A stretch of 64,000 bases of DNA from Clostridium mobile (GCF_018918285.1 NZ_JAHLQF010000001.1:62001-126000); one strand, 5' to 3'. Counted from the stretch's first letter, positions 39,468 through 49,465 are shown. The notes: generated by a model not told the origin, from the letters alone. Translations and numbers: made by a program.

Positions 39468-39507
39468 CCTTAATATATTTCATATTATTCTATGAAATAT
39501 ATTAAGG
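39468..39507 (+). promoter_or_regulatory. 17-bp perfect hairpin overlapping the ymxH ribosome site
   Basis: Arms at 39468-39484 and 39491-39507 (left arm begins CCTTAATATATTTCATA) are fully complementary around a six-base loop. The right arm ends in AAGG, the first part of the ymxH ribosome site AAGGAGG (39504-39510), so folding would mask initiation. There is no T run after it, which argues against a terminator for the peptidase gene. Confidence 0.7.
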
Positions 39508-39517
39508 AGGTTTTAAT

Positions 39518-39793
39518 ATGGACGAGGATATTAAATTATATAGCGATATGGAAAGATATGAGATAATAAACATAAATGATGGTGAAAAATACGATTATTT
39601 AGGAAATAATGATATTATTGTTGATGAAGAGGGAAATTTAAAATTACTAATCTTATCAGAACCTAACGTAAAATTAAGCTTTTTTAGTAAAAGCGATTTT
39701 ATTGAGGTGCCATGGGAATACGTGAAAAAAATTGGTTCTAGGACCATAATAATAGATGTTGATGAGAGATCTCTTAAAAAAACCCGGATTTAA
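39518..39793 (+). CDS. ymxH: YlmC/YmxH family PRC-barrel sporulation protein
   Basis: 91-residue PRC-barrel protein of the YlmC/YmxH family (SDMERYEIININDGEKYDYLGNNDIIVDEEGN, SEPNVKLSFF, IPWEYVKKIGSRTIIID-like end). Family members occur in endospore formers and are sporulation-associated, with no biochemical function known. The placement after the M16 peptidase and before dapG matches B. subtilis, where the dipicolinate genes spoVFAB and asd lie between; they are absent here. Confidence 0.88.
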   Translation: MDEDIKLYSDMERYEIININDGEKYDYLGNNDIIVDEEGNLKLLILSEPNVKLSFFSKSDFIEVPWEYVKKIGSRTIIIDVDERSLKKTRI

Positions 39794-39808
39794 ATTGGGA
39801 GGGATAAT

Positions 39809-41014
39809 ATGAAAATAATTGTTCAAAAATTCGGTGGAACCTCTGTTTCTACCCACGAAAGAAGATTGATGGTAATAAACAAAATAATAAAGGCTAAAGA
39901 GGAAGGATTTTTTCCAGTAGTAGTTGTTTCTGCTATGGGAAGAAAAGGTGAACCTTATGCCACAGATACTTTACTTTCACTGACAAGTAATAGGCTAAAG
40001 GAGAGAAATAAACTCTCTATTGATTTACTTATGGCCTGTGGTGAGATTATAAGCACAGTAGTTATGACAGATGAATTACTAGATAAAGGGGTAGATGCCA
40101 TTCCTATGACTGGAGGACAGGCTGGCATAATAACTGACGATAATTATAACAGTGCCACAATGGTAGGCTTAGACCCAAATAAAATATTAAAAGCATTAGA
40201 AGAAGGAAAAGTGCCAATTATAGCTGGCTTTCAAGGTGTCAGCGAAAACGGATTTTTAACAACTTTAGGAAGAGGCGGCAGTGATGTTACAGCAGCACTT
40301 TTAGGTGTAGCTCTAAAAGCTGAGGGCGTAGAGATATATACAGATGTAGATGGAATAATGACCGCTGATCCAAGAATTGTATCTGATGCTTCTTTAATAA
40401 AAGAAATAAGTTATAATGAAGTATTTCAATTTGCAGACCAGGGTGCAAAGGTTATACATCCAAGGGCTGTAGAAATAGCAATGAAGGGAAATATCCCACT
40501 GATAATTAAAAATACACTTAGCAATTGCCAAGGTACTATAATTAATAACATTGGTGATTTAAACTTAAATAATATCATAACTGGAATAACTCATATGAGC
40601 AGCAGAGTTCAAATAAAAGTAGCTCTTAAAGATAATGAAAATAACGCTCATTACTATAGTTTGTTAAATATATTAGCTGAGGCCTCAATAAGTATAGATT
40701 TAATAAATGTTTTCCCAGAGGACAATATATTTACAATAGATGGTAGTGACTTCGATAAATTTAACGATATAATGAATAATTTAAATTTAAAATACTCTTA
40801 TATAGATAATTGCAGTAAAGTAGCTATTATTGGAAGTAGAATGAGAGGAATACCTGGAGTAATGGCAAAAATATTAAAATGTTTAAATTTAGAAAATATT
40901 AAAGTACTTCAAACTGCAGATTCTCATACTACTATTTGGTGCTTAGTAGAAGGCCAATATACTGAAAAAGCTATAAATGCTCTTCACAAAGGTTTTAATT
41001 TGGGTCATCACTAA
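39809..41014 (+). CDS. dapG: Aspartate kinase (DapG type)
   Basis: 401-residue first enzyme of the aspartate pathway to diaminopimelate, lysine, threonine and methionine. Start VQKFGGTSVS, the catalytic domain blocks TGGQAGIITDD, GFQGVSENGFLTTLGRGGSD and YTDVDGIMTADPR, and two C-terminal ACT domains with LQTADSHTTIWCLV. Position next to ymxH suggests the DapG isozyme, which in Bacillus supplies wall and spore diaminopimelate. No lysine riboswitch precedes it. Confidence 0.95.
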   Translation: MKIIVQKFGGTSVSTHERRLMVINKIIKAKEEGFFPVVVVSAMGRKGEPYATDTLLSLTSNRLKERNKLSIDLLMACGEIISTVVMTDELLDKGVDAIPMTGGQAGIITDDNYNSATMVGLDPNKILKALEEGKVPIIAGFQGVSENGFLTTLGRGGSDVTAALLGVALKAEGVEIYTDVDGIMTADPRIVSDASLIKEISYNEVFQFADQGAKVIHPRAVEIAMKGNIPLIIKNTLSNCQGTIINNIGDLNLNNIITGITHMSSRVQIKVALKDNENNAHYYSLLNILAEASISIDLINVFPEDNIFTIDGSDFDKFNDIMNNLNLKYSYIDNCSKVAIIGSRMRGIPGVMAKILKCLNLENIKVLQTADSHTTIWCLVEGQYTEKAINALHKGFNLGHH

Positions 41015-41075
41015 TTTAAATAGGTATATTCTTTTTTCTTATGCACAAAATAACATTGTGCTAGGAGGGAAGAAT

Positions 41076-41777
41076 ATGATTAATGAAAAAATAGAACAAG
41101 ATGAACAAAAAAACAATAAGGAATTGGATAATATTAAGGAGTTAGGTGCAATTAATATACCTAAACAAGATGATAAAATTCATATATTACCTATAATTGG
41201 TCAAATTGAGGGGCATATGGTGCTTCCAGCTCAAACAAAAAGTACAAAATATGAACACTTAATTCCTCAATTAGTTTCTATAGAAATGAATGATGCAATT
41301 GAAGGAGTGTTAATAATTCTAAATACTGTGGGCGGGGATGTAGAAGCTGGTCTGGCTATTGCTGAAATGATAAATACTTTGAGCAAACCAACGGTATCTT
41401 TAGTAGTTGGTGGAGGTCACTCTATAGGTGTGCCTTTAGCTACTTCAGCAAACTACTCTTTTATTTCGCCCTCTGCAACAATGATAGTTCATCCTATTAG
41501 AATGAACGGATTAATTATAGGAGTACCTCAAACCTTTGAGTATTTCGATAAAATGCAAGAGAGAATTACAGACTTTATTGTAAGAACTTCAAAAATTGAA
41601 CGAGATTATTTAAAGAAGATCATGGTTAAGACTGATAATTTGTTAAATGATATGGGTACTATACTCATAGGAGAACAAGCAGTAGAGTGTGGTCTCATAG
41701 ATCAAGTTGGCGGTTTGAGAGATGCTTTAGATAAGTTAGATATTCTAATAGAGGAAAAGAGTACAAAACAGCCATAG
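41076..41777 (+). CDS. tepA: ClpP-fold translocation-enhancing protease TepA
   Basis: 233-residue ClpP-like serine protease of the TepA family. Catalytic serine in GGGHSIGVPLA (Ser116) and histidine in TMIVHPIRMNG (His139), after GVLIILNTVGGDVEAG. In B. subtilis TepA is linked to protein secretion and, with relatives, to degradation of spore proteins. ATG 41076 with AGGAGGG is used; the frame continues upstream across the dapG end. Order tepA-spoIIIE is conserved. Confidence 0.92.
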   Translation: MINEKIEQDEQKNNKELDNIKELGAINIPKQDDKIHILPIIGQIEGHMVLPAQTKSTKYEHLIPQLVSIEMNDAIEGVLIILNTVGGDVEAGLAIAEMINTLSKPTVSLVVGGGHSIGVPLATSANYSFISPSATMIVHPIRMNGLIIGVPQTFEYFDKMQERITDFIVRTSKIERDYLKKIMVKTDNLLNDMGTILIGEQAVECGLIDQVGGLRDALDKLDILIEEKSTKQP

Positions 41778-41803
41778 GTAACCCAACCTATGGTTTATTT
41801 ATT
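41772..41803 (+). terminator. Intrinsic terminator after tepA
   Basis: CCATAGGT (41772-41779, including the stop codon) pairs with ACCTATGG (41786-41793), followed by TTTATTTATTT. Confidence 0.88.
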
Positions 41804-41878
41804 TAACACTTGTGGACAAGCAATTAAAGGATAATTAAAATAGTTTGTAGAATAACTATTAATTTAGGAGGTGGTACA

Positions 41879-44095
41879 TTGGGGAAGAGGAAAAAAAAGA
41901 AAAAAGATAGCTTTGACAATGATATAAAAGGAATTGTACTAATAACTATAGGAATACTTTCATTGGTCAGTGTATTTTCCCCCAAAGATTCAGGATATAT
42001 AGGAAGAATTGCTAAGAAATTATTAATTGGAGTATTTGGATTAGGTTCTTATATATTCCCGTTTATAATAATATTTATAGGAGCTTGCTATATTCTTAAT
42101 AAGAAAAAGCTTAAGTTCACAAAAAAGTTTTATGGAATAGTACTCTTTATAATAAATACGTTGATGTGTATACAAATGGCAGATATGAGTTTAACCAATG
42201 GTAGTTTAAGTATTAGTGAAGGAATTTCAAGTATATATAACTCTCAGTCAATAATTCATGGAGGAATTATTATATACCTAATCAGTCTACCACTGTATAA
42301 ACTTTTCGGGAGGACAGGTTCCTTTATAATTTTTATATCCTTATATGCTATTTCTTTTGTATTAATTAGTAATGTTACTTTATCTTATATTGTAGATAGA
42401 GTAAAGTCAAAGCTACTAGAAGCAAAAAAGAAAAATGCGGAAATTATTGAAGAAGAATTAGAAATAGAAACTAAAGAATTATTAGCATATGATAGTAATA
42501 AGGAAGAAGACACAAAGAAAAATAATAGAATAAAAATAATAGATTTTATTAAATCCAGCAACATTGAAGATTCCTCAATAGATAAAGATGAGGAAACAAA
42601 TCAAGAGGTAATAAATCAAGAAGAAAACAACAACATCAGTGAAGAGTTAGAAAAAGAAATTAATAAGGTAACCATTCCTATAGAATACAATTATCCTCCT
42701 TTAAATCTATTAAATCAGAATATATCAATTAAAATGAACAAGGGAGATAAAAAGGAGCTATTACATAGTGCAACTAAATTAGAAGAAACCCTTTCTAGTT
42801 TTGGTGTAGAAGCTAAAGTCATTCAAGTTACCAAAGGACCATCTGTTACAAGATTTGAGCTTCAACCAAGCCCAGGAATTAAAGTAAGTAAAATTGTAAA
42901 TCTTTCAGATGATATTTCTTTAGGATTAGCGGCTTCGGGAGTAAGAATAGAAGCACCCATACCTGGAAAGTCAGCTGTTGGTATAGAAGTACCTAATAAA
43001 GATTTAAATCCTGTTTTCTTAAGAGAAGTTATTGAATCTGAGCAATATACTAACTTTAATAAAAACTTGGCTTTTGCCTTAGGTAAAGACATCGGGGGCA
43101 ATAGTATAGTATGGGACTTAGCTAAAATGCCACACTTATTGATTGCCGGAGCTACCGGATCTGGTAAGAGTGTATGTATTAATACATTAATAATAAGCCT
43201 ATTATATAAATATTCTCCTGAGAACGTAAAACTATTAATGGTAGACCCTAAAGTAGTTGAACTAAATGTTTATAATGGTATTCCTCATCTTCTAATACCG
43301 GTAGTTACGGACCCTAAAAAAGCTGCTGGAGCTTTAAATTGGGCTGTTACCGAGATGACTAGAAGATATAAGATATTTGCTGAAAATCATGTTAGAAATC
43401 TAGAAGGATATAATGAACTTTATGAAAAAGGTAAGATAACGGAAAAATTGCCTCTTATAGTAATAATAATCGATGAATTAGCAGATTTGATGATGGTATG
43501 TCCAAATGATATTGAGGATTACATAGGAAGATTAGCACAGATGGCTAGAGCCGCTGGTATGCATCTTGTAATTGCTACTCAAAGACCATCCGTAGATGTA
43601 ATTACCGGCGTTATAAAGGCTAATATTCCGTCAAGAATATCCTTTGCTGTTTCTAGCCAGATCGATTCAAGAACAATTTTAGATATGTCTGGTGCAGAAA
43701 AGTTATTAGGAAAAGGAGACATGCTTTTCTATCCTACAGGTGAAGCTAAACCTATAAGGGTTCAAGGAGCATTTATTTCTGAAGAAGAGGTATCAAGAGT
43801 TGTGGATCACATTAAAAATGAGCAAGGAACTGCTGAGTATGAAGATAGTATAATTGAGCAAATTAATACATCTACAGAAATAAATGAGGAAGATAAAGAT
43901 GAACTATTAGAAGAAGCTATAAAAATTGTTGTAGAAATGGAACAAGCATCTACTTCCTTATTGCAAAGAAAGCTAAGAATAGGATATAATAGAGCAGCTA
44001 GAATAATAGATCAACTAGAAGAAAGAAGCATTATATCTGGTAAAGATGGTAGTAAGCCAAGGCAAGTTTTAATAACTAAAGATGATATAGAATAA
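41879..44095 (+). CDS. ftsK: DNA translocase FtsK/SpoIIIE
   Basis: 738-residue hexameric double-stranded DNA pump at the septum. A lysine-rich start (MGKRKKKKKD) precedes about four membrane segments, an acidic linker (about 185-265), the alpha/beta motor with Walker A GATGSGKSVCINT (near 424) and Walker B VIIIDELADLMM, and a C-terminal gamma winged helix for sequence orientation. TTG 41879 follows TAGGAGGTGG. In spore formers this enzyme (SpoIIIE) moves the chromosome into the forespore. One copy in the window; FtsK and SpoIIIE roles cannot be separated by sequence. Confidence 0.95.
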   Translation: MGKRKKKKKDSFDNDIKGIVLITIGILSLVSVFSPKDSGYIGRIAKKLLIGVFGLGSYIFPFIIIFIGACYILNKKKLKFTKKFYGIVLFIINTLMCIQMADMSLTNGSLSISEGISSIYNSQSIIHGGIIIYLISLPLYKLFGRTGSFIIFISLYAISFVLISNVTLSYIVDRVKSKLLEAKKKNAEIIEEELEIETKELLAYDSNKEEDTKKNNRIKIIDFIKSSNIEDSSIDKDEETNQEVINQEENNNISEELEKEINKVTIPIEYNYPPLNLLNQNISIKMNKGDKKELLHSATKLEETLSSFGVEAKVIQVTKGPSVTRFELQPSPGIKVSKIVNLSDDISLGLAASGVRIEAPIPGKSAVGIEVPNKDLNPVFLREVIESEQYTNFNKNLAFALGKDIGGNSIVWDLAKMPHLLIAGATGSGKSVCINTLIISLLYKYSPENVKLLMVDPKVVELNVYNGIPHLLIPVVTDPKKAAGALNWAVTEMTRRYKIFAENHVRNLEGYNELYEKGKITEKLPLIVIIIDELADLMMVCPNDIEDYIGRLAQMARAAGMHLVIATQRPSVDVITGVIKANIPSRISFAVSSQIDSRTILDMSGAEKLLGKGDMLFYPTGEAKPIRVQGAFISEEEVSRVVDHIKNEQGTAEYEDSIIEQINTSTEINEEDKDELLEEAIKIVVEMEQASTSLLQRKLRIGYNRAARIIDQLEERSIISGKDGSKPRQVLITKDDIE

Positions 44096-44107
44096 GGAGG
44101 AACACAT

Positions 44108-45442
44108 ATGGACAAATTAAAGTTTGGTGTAATTAGTTTAGGTTGCGATAAAAACAGAATCGATTCAGAAATATTTATAAATAAGTTATTAAAAAATAAT
44201 ACTCTTACAAATAACCCAAAGGAAGCGGACATAATTATAGTTAATACTTGTGGATTTATAGAGGATTCAAAGCAAGAATCTATTGACACCATATTAGAAA
44301 TGGCTAACTTTAAAGAAGGTAATTGTAAAGCTTTAGTAGTAACTGGCTGTTTAAGTCAAAGATATGGAAAAGAACTCCAAGAGTTGCTTCCTGAGATTGA
44401 TATTATGGTTGGTGTTAATGATTATGATAAGCTAGATCAATATATAAACAATTATTTAGAAAAAAACAATAAGGAAGCCTCTTGTAATTATAGTGATGAT
44501 GCTATAAATGAAGGAGATAGAACTCTTTCCACTCCTGGTCATTATGCATATTTAAGAATAGCTGAGGGTTGTAGTAATCATTGTACTTATTGTATTATAC
44601 CTAAGATAAGGGGTAAGTACAGAAGCAGAAAAATGGAAGCTATAATAGATGAAGCTAAAATTTTAGTGCAAAATGGAACTAAAGAAATAATATTAGTAGC
44701 GCAAGACACAACAAGATACGGTATCGACTTATATGGTAAAAAGATGTTAAGTGATCTTATAAATGAACTATCTAAAATAAATGAATTAGAATGGATTAGA
44801 GTTTTGTATTGCTATCCTGAAGAAATAGAAGAAGACTTAATTAAAACAATAGCTGAGAATGATAAAGTTTGTAAATACCTAGATATACCTATTCAGCACA
44901 TAAGCAATAATATACTAAAAACCATGGGAAGAAGAGGAAGAAAAGAAGATATACTTAATACTATTAACTCCCTTAAAAACAAAGTAGATAATATATGTTT
45001 AAGAACATCACTTATAGTTGGATTTCCTGGAGAAACTACAGAAGACTTTGAAGAATTAATAGAACTTGTAAAGAATGTTAAATTTAATAATTTAGGAGTA
45101 TTTAAATACTCACAGGAAGAAGACACTCCGGCAGCTTCTATGACAGATCAAATACCTGAGGAAATTAAAGAAACTAGACGTAATGAGATAATGGCTATTC
45201 AAAAAGAAATTTCTATGAATCTAAATAATAGTAAAATTGGAAAGATGTTTGATGTTGTGGTAGATGGTTTTGATGGAGAGTACTATATTGGAAGGAATTA
45301 TGAAATGACTCCTCAAATAGATGGTGCAATTTATTTTAAATGTGATAAAATATTTAATATAGGTGAAATTGCACATGTAAAAATAATAGATAGCCTAGAA
45401 TATGATTTAGTAGGAGTTGTATGCCATGAATCTTGCAAATAA
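44108..45442 (+). CDS. rimO: Ribosomal protein S12 methylthiotransferase RimO
   Basis: 444-residue radical SAM enzyme that methylthiolates an aspartate of S12. The N-terminal cluster cysteines are Cys13, Cys48 and Cys81; the radical SAM triad is Cys155, Cys159 and Cys162 in [12 protein letters not shown]; a C-terminal TRAM domain follows ([23 protein letters not shown]). RimO is favoured over MiaB because of [11 protein letters not shown] and the [11 protein letters not shown] segment. It overlaps pgsA. Confidence 0.93.
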   Translation: MDKLKFGVISLGCDKNRIDSEIFINKLLKNNTLTNNPKEADIIIVNTCGFIEDSKQESIDTILEMANFKEGNCKALVVTGCLSQRYGKELQELLPEIDIMVGVNDYDKLDQYINNYLEKNNKEASCNYSDDAINEGDRTLSTPGHYAYLRIAEGCSNHCTYCIIPKIRGKYRSRKMEAIIDEAKILVQNGTKEIILVAQDTTRYGIDLYGKKMLSDLINELSKINELEWIRVLYCYPEEIEEDLIKTIAENDKVCKYLDIPIQHISNNILKTMGRRGRKEDILNTINSLKNKVDNICLRTSLIVGFPGETTEDFEELIELVKNVKFNNLGVFKYSQEEDTPAASMTDQIPEEIKETRRNEIMAIQKEISMNLNNSKIGKMFDVVVDGFDGEYYIGRNYEMTPQIDGAIYFKCDKIFNIGEIAHVKIIDSLEYDLVGVVCHESCK

Positions 45443-46004
45443 ACTTACTATAATAAGAATATTTTTAATCCCTATATTTTTGATTTTTATTGCCGTTAAT
45501 GGTATCCCTTATGGTAAAACTATAGCTACAACTATTTTTATATTAGCTGCACTAACAGATAAGTTAGATGGGTACATAGCAAGAAGTAGAAACCAAATAA
45601 CTAGATTTGGAAAGTTTATGGATCCTTTAGCAGATAAGCTATTAGTTACAGCTGCATTAGTTTCTTTGGTAGAACTTCAAGTGATTTCTACTTGGGTGGC
45701 TATGGTTATTATAGCTAGAGAATTTGCAGTAACAGGATTAAGGGCCGTAGCTGCAGCTGAAGGGATAGTTATAGCGGCTAGTCCTTGGGGAAAAGCTAAA
45801 ACAGTAACACAAATTGTAGCAATTATAGTCTCACTACTTCCATTAAACAAAGAATTCTTTGACGTTATTAATGTATTAAAAATACCTCCTCACTATTTTG
45901 ATATATTAGTAGCAGTAACTATGGGTATTGCTATAGTTATAACTATAGTTTCAGGCATAGATTACTTTGTAAAAAATAAGGAAGCTATAAAACCTGATAG
46001 ATAG
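45426..46004 (+). CDS. pgsA: CDP-diacylglycerol-glycerol-3-phosphate 3-phosphatidyltransferase
   Basis: 192-residue membrane enzyme for the first step of phosphatidylglycerol synthesis. The CDP-alcohol motif is split across [11 protein letters not shown] and the [11 protein letters not shown] segment, with several membrane helices around it. ATG 45426 with TAGGAG (45411-45416) gives the normal [11 protein letters not shown] start. It uses the product of CdsA (18.4 kb). The rimO-pgsA-recA-rny order is common in clostridia. Confidence 0.95.
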   Translation: MNLANKLTIIRIFLIPIFLIFIAVNGIPYGKTIATTIFILAALTDKLDGYIARSRNQITRFGKFMDPLADKLLVTAALVSLVELQVISTWVAMVIIAREFAVTGLRAVAAAEGIVIAASPWGKAKTVTQIVAIIVSLLPLNKEFFDVINVLKIPPHYFDILVAVTMGIAIVITIVSGIDYFVKNKEAIKPDR

Positions 46005-46051
46005 ATTTTTCATAGTTTAAAAAGTTAAAAGTTGGTAATAATTAAAATAAT

Positions 46052-46079
46052 AAGTTCCTAGCAATAGGAACTTTATTTA
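46052..46079 (+). terminator. Intrinsic terminator after pgsA
   Basis: AAGTTCCTA (46052-46060), loop GCAA, TAGGAACTT (46065-46073), then TATTTAT. Confidence 0.88.
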
Positions 46080-46083
46080 TAAG

Positions 46084-46112
46084 TTGACCCTTATTAGAAT
46101 GTATTGTATAAT
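46084..46112 (+). promoter_or_regulatory. Sigma-A-type promoter for recA
   Basis: TTGACC (46084-46089), 17-bp spacer, consensus TATAAT (46107-46112). The LexA box lies just downstream. Confidence 0.85.
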
Positions 46113-46121
46113 AATAATTAA

Positions 46122-46133
46122 GAACAAACGTTC
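46122..46133. promoter_or_regulatory. LexA (SOS) box at recA
   Basis: GAACAAACGTTC matches the Gram-positive core GAAC-N4-GTTC exactly. It lies 9 bases after the -10, where bound LexA would block initiation. Confidence 0.85.
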
Positions 46134-46172
46134 GAATTTAGAAAGGATGGTGAGCCCTTTAAAGGGATATTT

Positions 46173-47228
46173 ATGAATAATGAAAAATTAAAAGCGATAG
46201 AAGCTGCCATGGGGCAGATTGAAAAACAATTTGGTAAAGGCTCTATAATGAAATTAGGGGAACATAGCATATTAAATTTAGATGCTGTATCAACAGGATG
46301 TTTAGGAATGGACGTTGCTCTAGGTATAGGTGGAGTACCAAGAGGTAGAATTATTGAAATCTATGGACCTGAATCCTCTGGTAAAACTACTGTAGCATTG
46401 CATATATTAGCTGAAGCTCAAAAAGCTGGTGGAGCTGCTGCTTTTGTGGATGCTGAACATGCTTTAGATCCTTCATATGCAAAAAGACTAGGGGTGGATA
46501 TAGACAACTTAATAGTTTCTCAGCCTGATACCGGAGAGCAAGCTTTAGAAATTACAGAAGCTCTAGTTAGATCAAATGCAGTTGATGTAATTGTTGTAGA
46601 CTCTGTGGCAGCTTTAGTTCCAAAAGCAGAAATAGAAGGTGAAATGGGAGATGCACACGTAGGTTTACAGGCAAGACTGATGTCACAAGCATTGAGAAAA
46701 CTTGCAGGTTCCATAAATAAATCAAAATGCGTTGCTATATTTATCAATCAATTAAGAGAAAAAGTTGGTATAATGTTTGGAAATCCTGAAACAACCCCTG
46801 GTGGAAGAGCTTTAAAATTCTATTCTAGTGTTAGACTAGATGTAAGAAGGATAGATTCAATAAAGCAAGGAGAAGATATATTAGGTAATAGAACAAGAGT
46901 TAAAATTACTAAAAATAAAGTAGCTCCTCCTTTTAAACAAGCAGAATTTGATATAATGTACAACGAAGGAATTTCAAGAACTGGAGATGTTTTAGATTTA
47001 GGAGTTAAAGAAGAATTTGTACAGAAAAGTGGTGCTTGGTTCTCATATAAAGATATAAGACTAGGTCAAGGAAGAGAAAATGCAAAGCAATTTTTAAAAG
47101 AGAACCCTCAAATTTTATTTGAAATTGAAAACTCTATAAGACAAAAATATGAATTGCCACTTGTTAAAGTAGAAGAGCCTGTTTCTGATAAAGAACCCGC
47201 TAAAAATAAAGTTGAAAAAGATAAATAA
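46173..47228 (+). CDS. recA: Recombinase RecA
   Basis: 351-residue strand-exchange ATPase and LexA co-protease. Walker A is GPESSGKT (65-72); [19 protein letters not shown] and the L2 region with [22 protein letters not shown] are conserved. The C-terminus is lysine and glutamate rich. The promoter carries a LexA box, and lexA lies 12 kb downstream, so the SOS loop can be followed inside the window. Confidence 0.98.
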   Translation: MNNEKLKAIEAAMGQIEKQFGKGSIMKLGEHSILNLDAVSTGCLGMDVALGIGGVPRGRIIEIYGPESSGKTTVALHILAEAQKAGGAAAFVDAEHALDPSYAKRLGVDIDNLIVSQPDTGEQALEITEALVRSNAVDVIVVDSVAALVPKAEIEGEMGDAHVGLQARLMSQALRKLAGSINKSKCVAIFINQLREKVGIMFGNPETTPGGRALKFYSSVRLDVRRIDSIKQGEDILGNRTRVKITKNKVAPPFKQAEFDIMYNEGISRTGDVLDLGVKEEFVQKSGAWFSYKDIRLGQGRENAKQFLKENPQILFEIENSIRQKYELPLVKVEEPVSDKEPAKNKVEKDK

Positions 47229-47266
47229 AATATCAACCTAATCATGTTATAGCAAGCATATTAAAC

Positions 47267-47293
47267 TTGACATAATGTCAAAATTAATATAAA
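47267..47293 (+). promoter_or_regulatory. Promoter for rny with palindromic -35
   Basis: Consensus TTGACA (47267-47272) lies in the near-perfect dyad TTGACAT-A-ATGTCAA (47267-47281). A -10-like TATAAA is at 47288-47293 (15-bp spacer), and a variant hexamer gives 17 bp. A factor bound to the dyad would cover the -35. Confidence 0.5.
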
Positions 47294-47409
47294 ATAAAGA
47301 CAAAATCTGGTTTAGCGAAAAAATCCATTTGAATAATATGACACCTTTCTATGCTTTTGTATTTAGGGACAATAGATAATGTAACAAGTAAAGCAAAGGA
47401 GGTGTTCAT

Positions 47410-48957
47410 GTGAAACAATCACAACTTATTTTTCTTATAGCAATGGCTATTATACTTATTATTGCTATATATGTTAATTATTATATAAGAAAAAATGTAT
47501 CAGCTGCAAAAATATCTAAGGCTGAAGAAGACGCTAAAAAATTATTAGAAGATGCAGAAAAATCTGCAGAAGCTAAAAAGAAAGAAGCTATTTTAGAAGC
47601 GAAAGAAGAAGTTCATAGATTAAGAAATGATTTAGAAAGAGAATCCAGAGATAGAAGAAATGAAGTACAAAGATTAGAAAGAAGATTGATTCAAAGGGAA
47701 GAGCTGCTTGATAAAAAGACTGATATGATTGAAAAGAAAGATGATAGTTTAAACAAAAAGCAGCAAGAACTTAACGAATTAGAATCCAGTATACAAGATT
47801 TGTATACTAAACAAAGAGAAGAATTAGAAAAATTGTCAGGTCTAACTTCTGATCAGGCTAAAGAAATACTTCTAGACGAAGTAAGTAAAGAAATTAAACA
47901 TGAATCTGCTATGATCATAAAAGAAGTTGAGGCAAAAGCTAAAGAAGAAGCTGATAAAAAAGCAAGAGAAATAATTACATACGCTATTCAAAGATGTGCT
48001 GCTGACCATGTGGCTGAAACCACTGTTCATGTAGTAAGTCTTCCAAATGATGAAATGAAAGGGCGTATAATAGGTAGGGAAGGTAGAAATATCAGAACCC
48101 TAGAAACTCTAACCGGCGTTGATTTAATTATTGACGATACACCGGAAGCAGTTATACTTTCAGGATTTGATCCTATTCGAAGAGAGGTAGCTAGAATCGC
48201 TTTAGAAAAGTTGATTATGGATGGCCGTATTCACCCAGCAAGAATAGAAGAGATGGTTGAAAAGGCTAAAAAGGAAGTTGACAATGACATTAGGGAAGAA
48301 GGGGAACAGGCAACCTTCGAAACAGGTGTACATGGACTTCATAGTGAATTAATAAGATTGTTAGGTAGATTAAAATACAGAACAAGTTATGGTCAAAATA
48401 TATTAAAGCATTCTATTGAAGTTGCTTATTTAGCTGGATTGATGGCATCTGAATTAGGAATTGATCCAACACTAGCTAAAAGGGCAGGTTTACTTCACGA
48501 CATAGGAAAGGCTGTAGATCATGAAATAGAAGGTCCTCACGCCCTAATAGGTGCAGAGGTAGCCAAAAAATATCATGAATCTGCAATCGTAGTGAATGCA
48601 ATAGCTGCACACCACGGTGACGTAGAATTCCAATCTCTAGAAGGCATACTAGTTCAAGCAGCAGACGCTATATCAGCTGCAAGACCTGGTGCAAGAAGGG
48701 AAACCTTAGAAGCATATATTAAGAGATTAGAGAAATTAGAAGAAATTGCAAATTCATATGAAGGCGTAGAAAAGTCATATGCCATTCAAGCGGGTAGAGA
48801 AATTAGAATAATAGTTAAACCAGACGAAATTGATGATGCTGAGTCAATCGAAATGGCAAGAAATATCGTGAAGAGAATTGAAAGCGAACTAGAATATCCT
48901 GGTCAAATTAAAATAAATGTTATAAGAGAGACTCGTGCTATTGAATATGCAAAATAA
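47410..48957 (+). CDS. rny: Ribonuclease Y
   Basis: 515-residue membrane-anchored endoribonuclease that starts bulk mRNA decay. A single N-terminal membrane segment (about 6-26), a long coiled coil (about 30-190), a KH domain with [21 protein letters not shown], and an HD domain with [15 protein letters not shown] 47410 lies five bases after AAAGGAGGTG. It stands directly after recA and before spoVS, as in B. subtilis. Confidence 0.97.
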   Translation: MKQSQLIFLIAMAIILIIAIYVNYYIRKNVSAAKISKAEEDAKKLLEDAEKSAEAKKKEAILEAKEEVHRLRNDLERESRDRRNEVQRLERRLIQREELLDKKTDMIEKKDDSLNKKQQELNELESSIQDLYTKQREELEKLSGLTSDQAKEILLDEVSKEIKHESAMIIKEVEAKAKEEADKKAREIITYAIQRCAADHVAETTVHVVSLPNDEMKGRIIGREGRNIRTLETLTGVDLIIDDTPEAVILSGFDPIRREVARIALEKLIMDGRIHPARIEEMVEKAKKEVDNDIREEGEQATFETGVHGLHSELIRLLGRLKYRTSYGQNILKHSIEVAYLAGLMASELGIDPTLAKRAGLLHDIGKAVDHEIEGPHALIGAEVAKKYHESAIVVNAIAAHHGDVEFQSLEGILVQAADAISAARPGARRETLEAYIKRLEKLEEIANSYEGVEKSYAIQAGREIRIIVKPDEIDDAESIEMARNIVKRIESELEYPGQIKINVIRETRAIEYAK

Positions 48958-48981
48958 AATAATTAAATGATTTGGAAAATA

Positions 48982-49034
48982 AATCCTTTTGTTTTGTAAA
49001 AATTAGAAATTTTACAAAAATAAAAGGATTTTTT
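48982..49034 (+). terminator. Long intrinsic terminator after rny
   Basis: AATCCTTTT and TTGTAAAA pair with TTTTACAA and AAAAGGATT in one long AT-rich hairpin, followed by six Ts. Its right arm also carries the spoVS -35. Confidence 0.85.
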
Positions 49035-49049
49035 CATATTGTGTAGAAT
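49025..49049 (+). promoter_or_regulatory. Sigma-H-like promoter for spoVS
   Basis: AGGATTT (49025-49031), 14 bases, then GAAT (49046-49049). This is the arrangement of sigma-H promoters such as that of B. subtilis spoVG as I recall it, and spoVS is sigma-H dependent there. Confidence 0.65.
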
Positions 49050-49109
49050 ATTATAAATAATACCAATAATAATTAAAGTTAAAAATTAAAGTATAGTAGG
49101 AGGTTTATT

Positions 49110-49370
49110 ATGGAAGTATTAAAAGTTTCAGCAAAATCAAGTCCAAACAAAGTTGCAGGTGCATTAGCAGGAGTTTTAAGAGAAAAAGGAGGAGCTGAAA
49201 TTCAGGCTATTGGAGCTGGTGCTTTAAACCAAGCTATTAAATCTGTAGCAATAGCAAGAGGATTTGTAGCACCAAGTGGTATTGATTTAGTGTGTATACC
49301 AGCATTTACTGATATAGAGATTGATGGGGAAGAGAGAACAGCTATAAAATTAATTGTACAACCTAGATAA
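49110..49370 (+). CDS. spoVS: Stage V sporulation protein S
   Basis: 86-residue Alba-like protein that is nearly invariant in spore formers. MEVLKVSAKSSPNKVAGALAG, GAGALNQAIKSVAIARGF and IPAFTDIEIDGEERTAIKLIVQPR match the family along the whole length. In B. subtilis it is needed for normal septation timing and stage V. It is monocistronic here between a sigma-H-like promoter and a terminator. Confidence 0.97.
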   Translation: MEVLKVSAKSSPNKVAGALAGVLREKGGAEIQAIGAGALNQAIKSVAIARGFVAPSGIDLVCIPAFTDIEIDGEERTAIKLIVQPR

Positions 49371-49382
49371 ATATGTTTTTCG

Positions 49383-49412
49383 GGACTTGAGCAATCAAGT
49401 CCTTTTATTTTT
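49383..49412 (+). terminator. Intrinsic terminator after spoVS
   Basis: GGACTTGA (49383-49390), loop GCAA, TCAAGTCC (49395-49402), then TTTTATTTTT. Confidence 0.9.
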
Positions 49413-49465
49413 GTAAAATATATGATACATTAATAGTTGTGACCATTTACAAAGGAGGAATAAAC

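Noticed and set aside
39457-39808. Lysine riboswitch or T-box upstream of dapG
   Set aside because: The 15-base gap to ymxH and the 60 bases before ymxH cannot hold either; only the ymxH hairpin is present.
41811-41819. DnaA box-like TGTGGACAA before ftsK
   Set aside because: A single near-match without a cluster or DUE-like partner; origin genes are absent.
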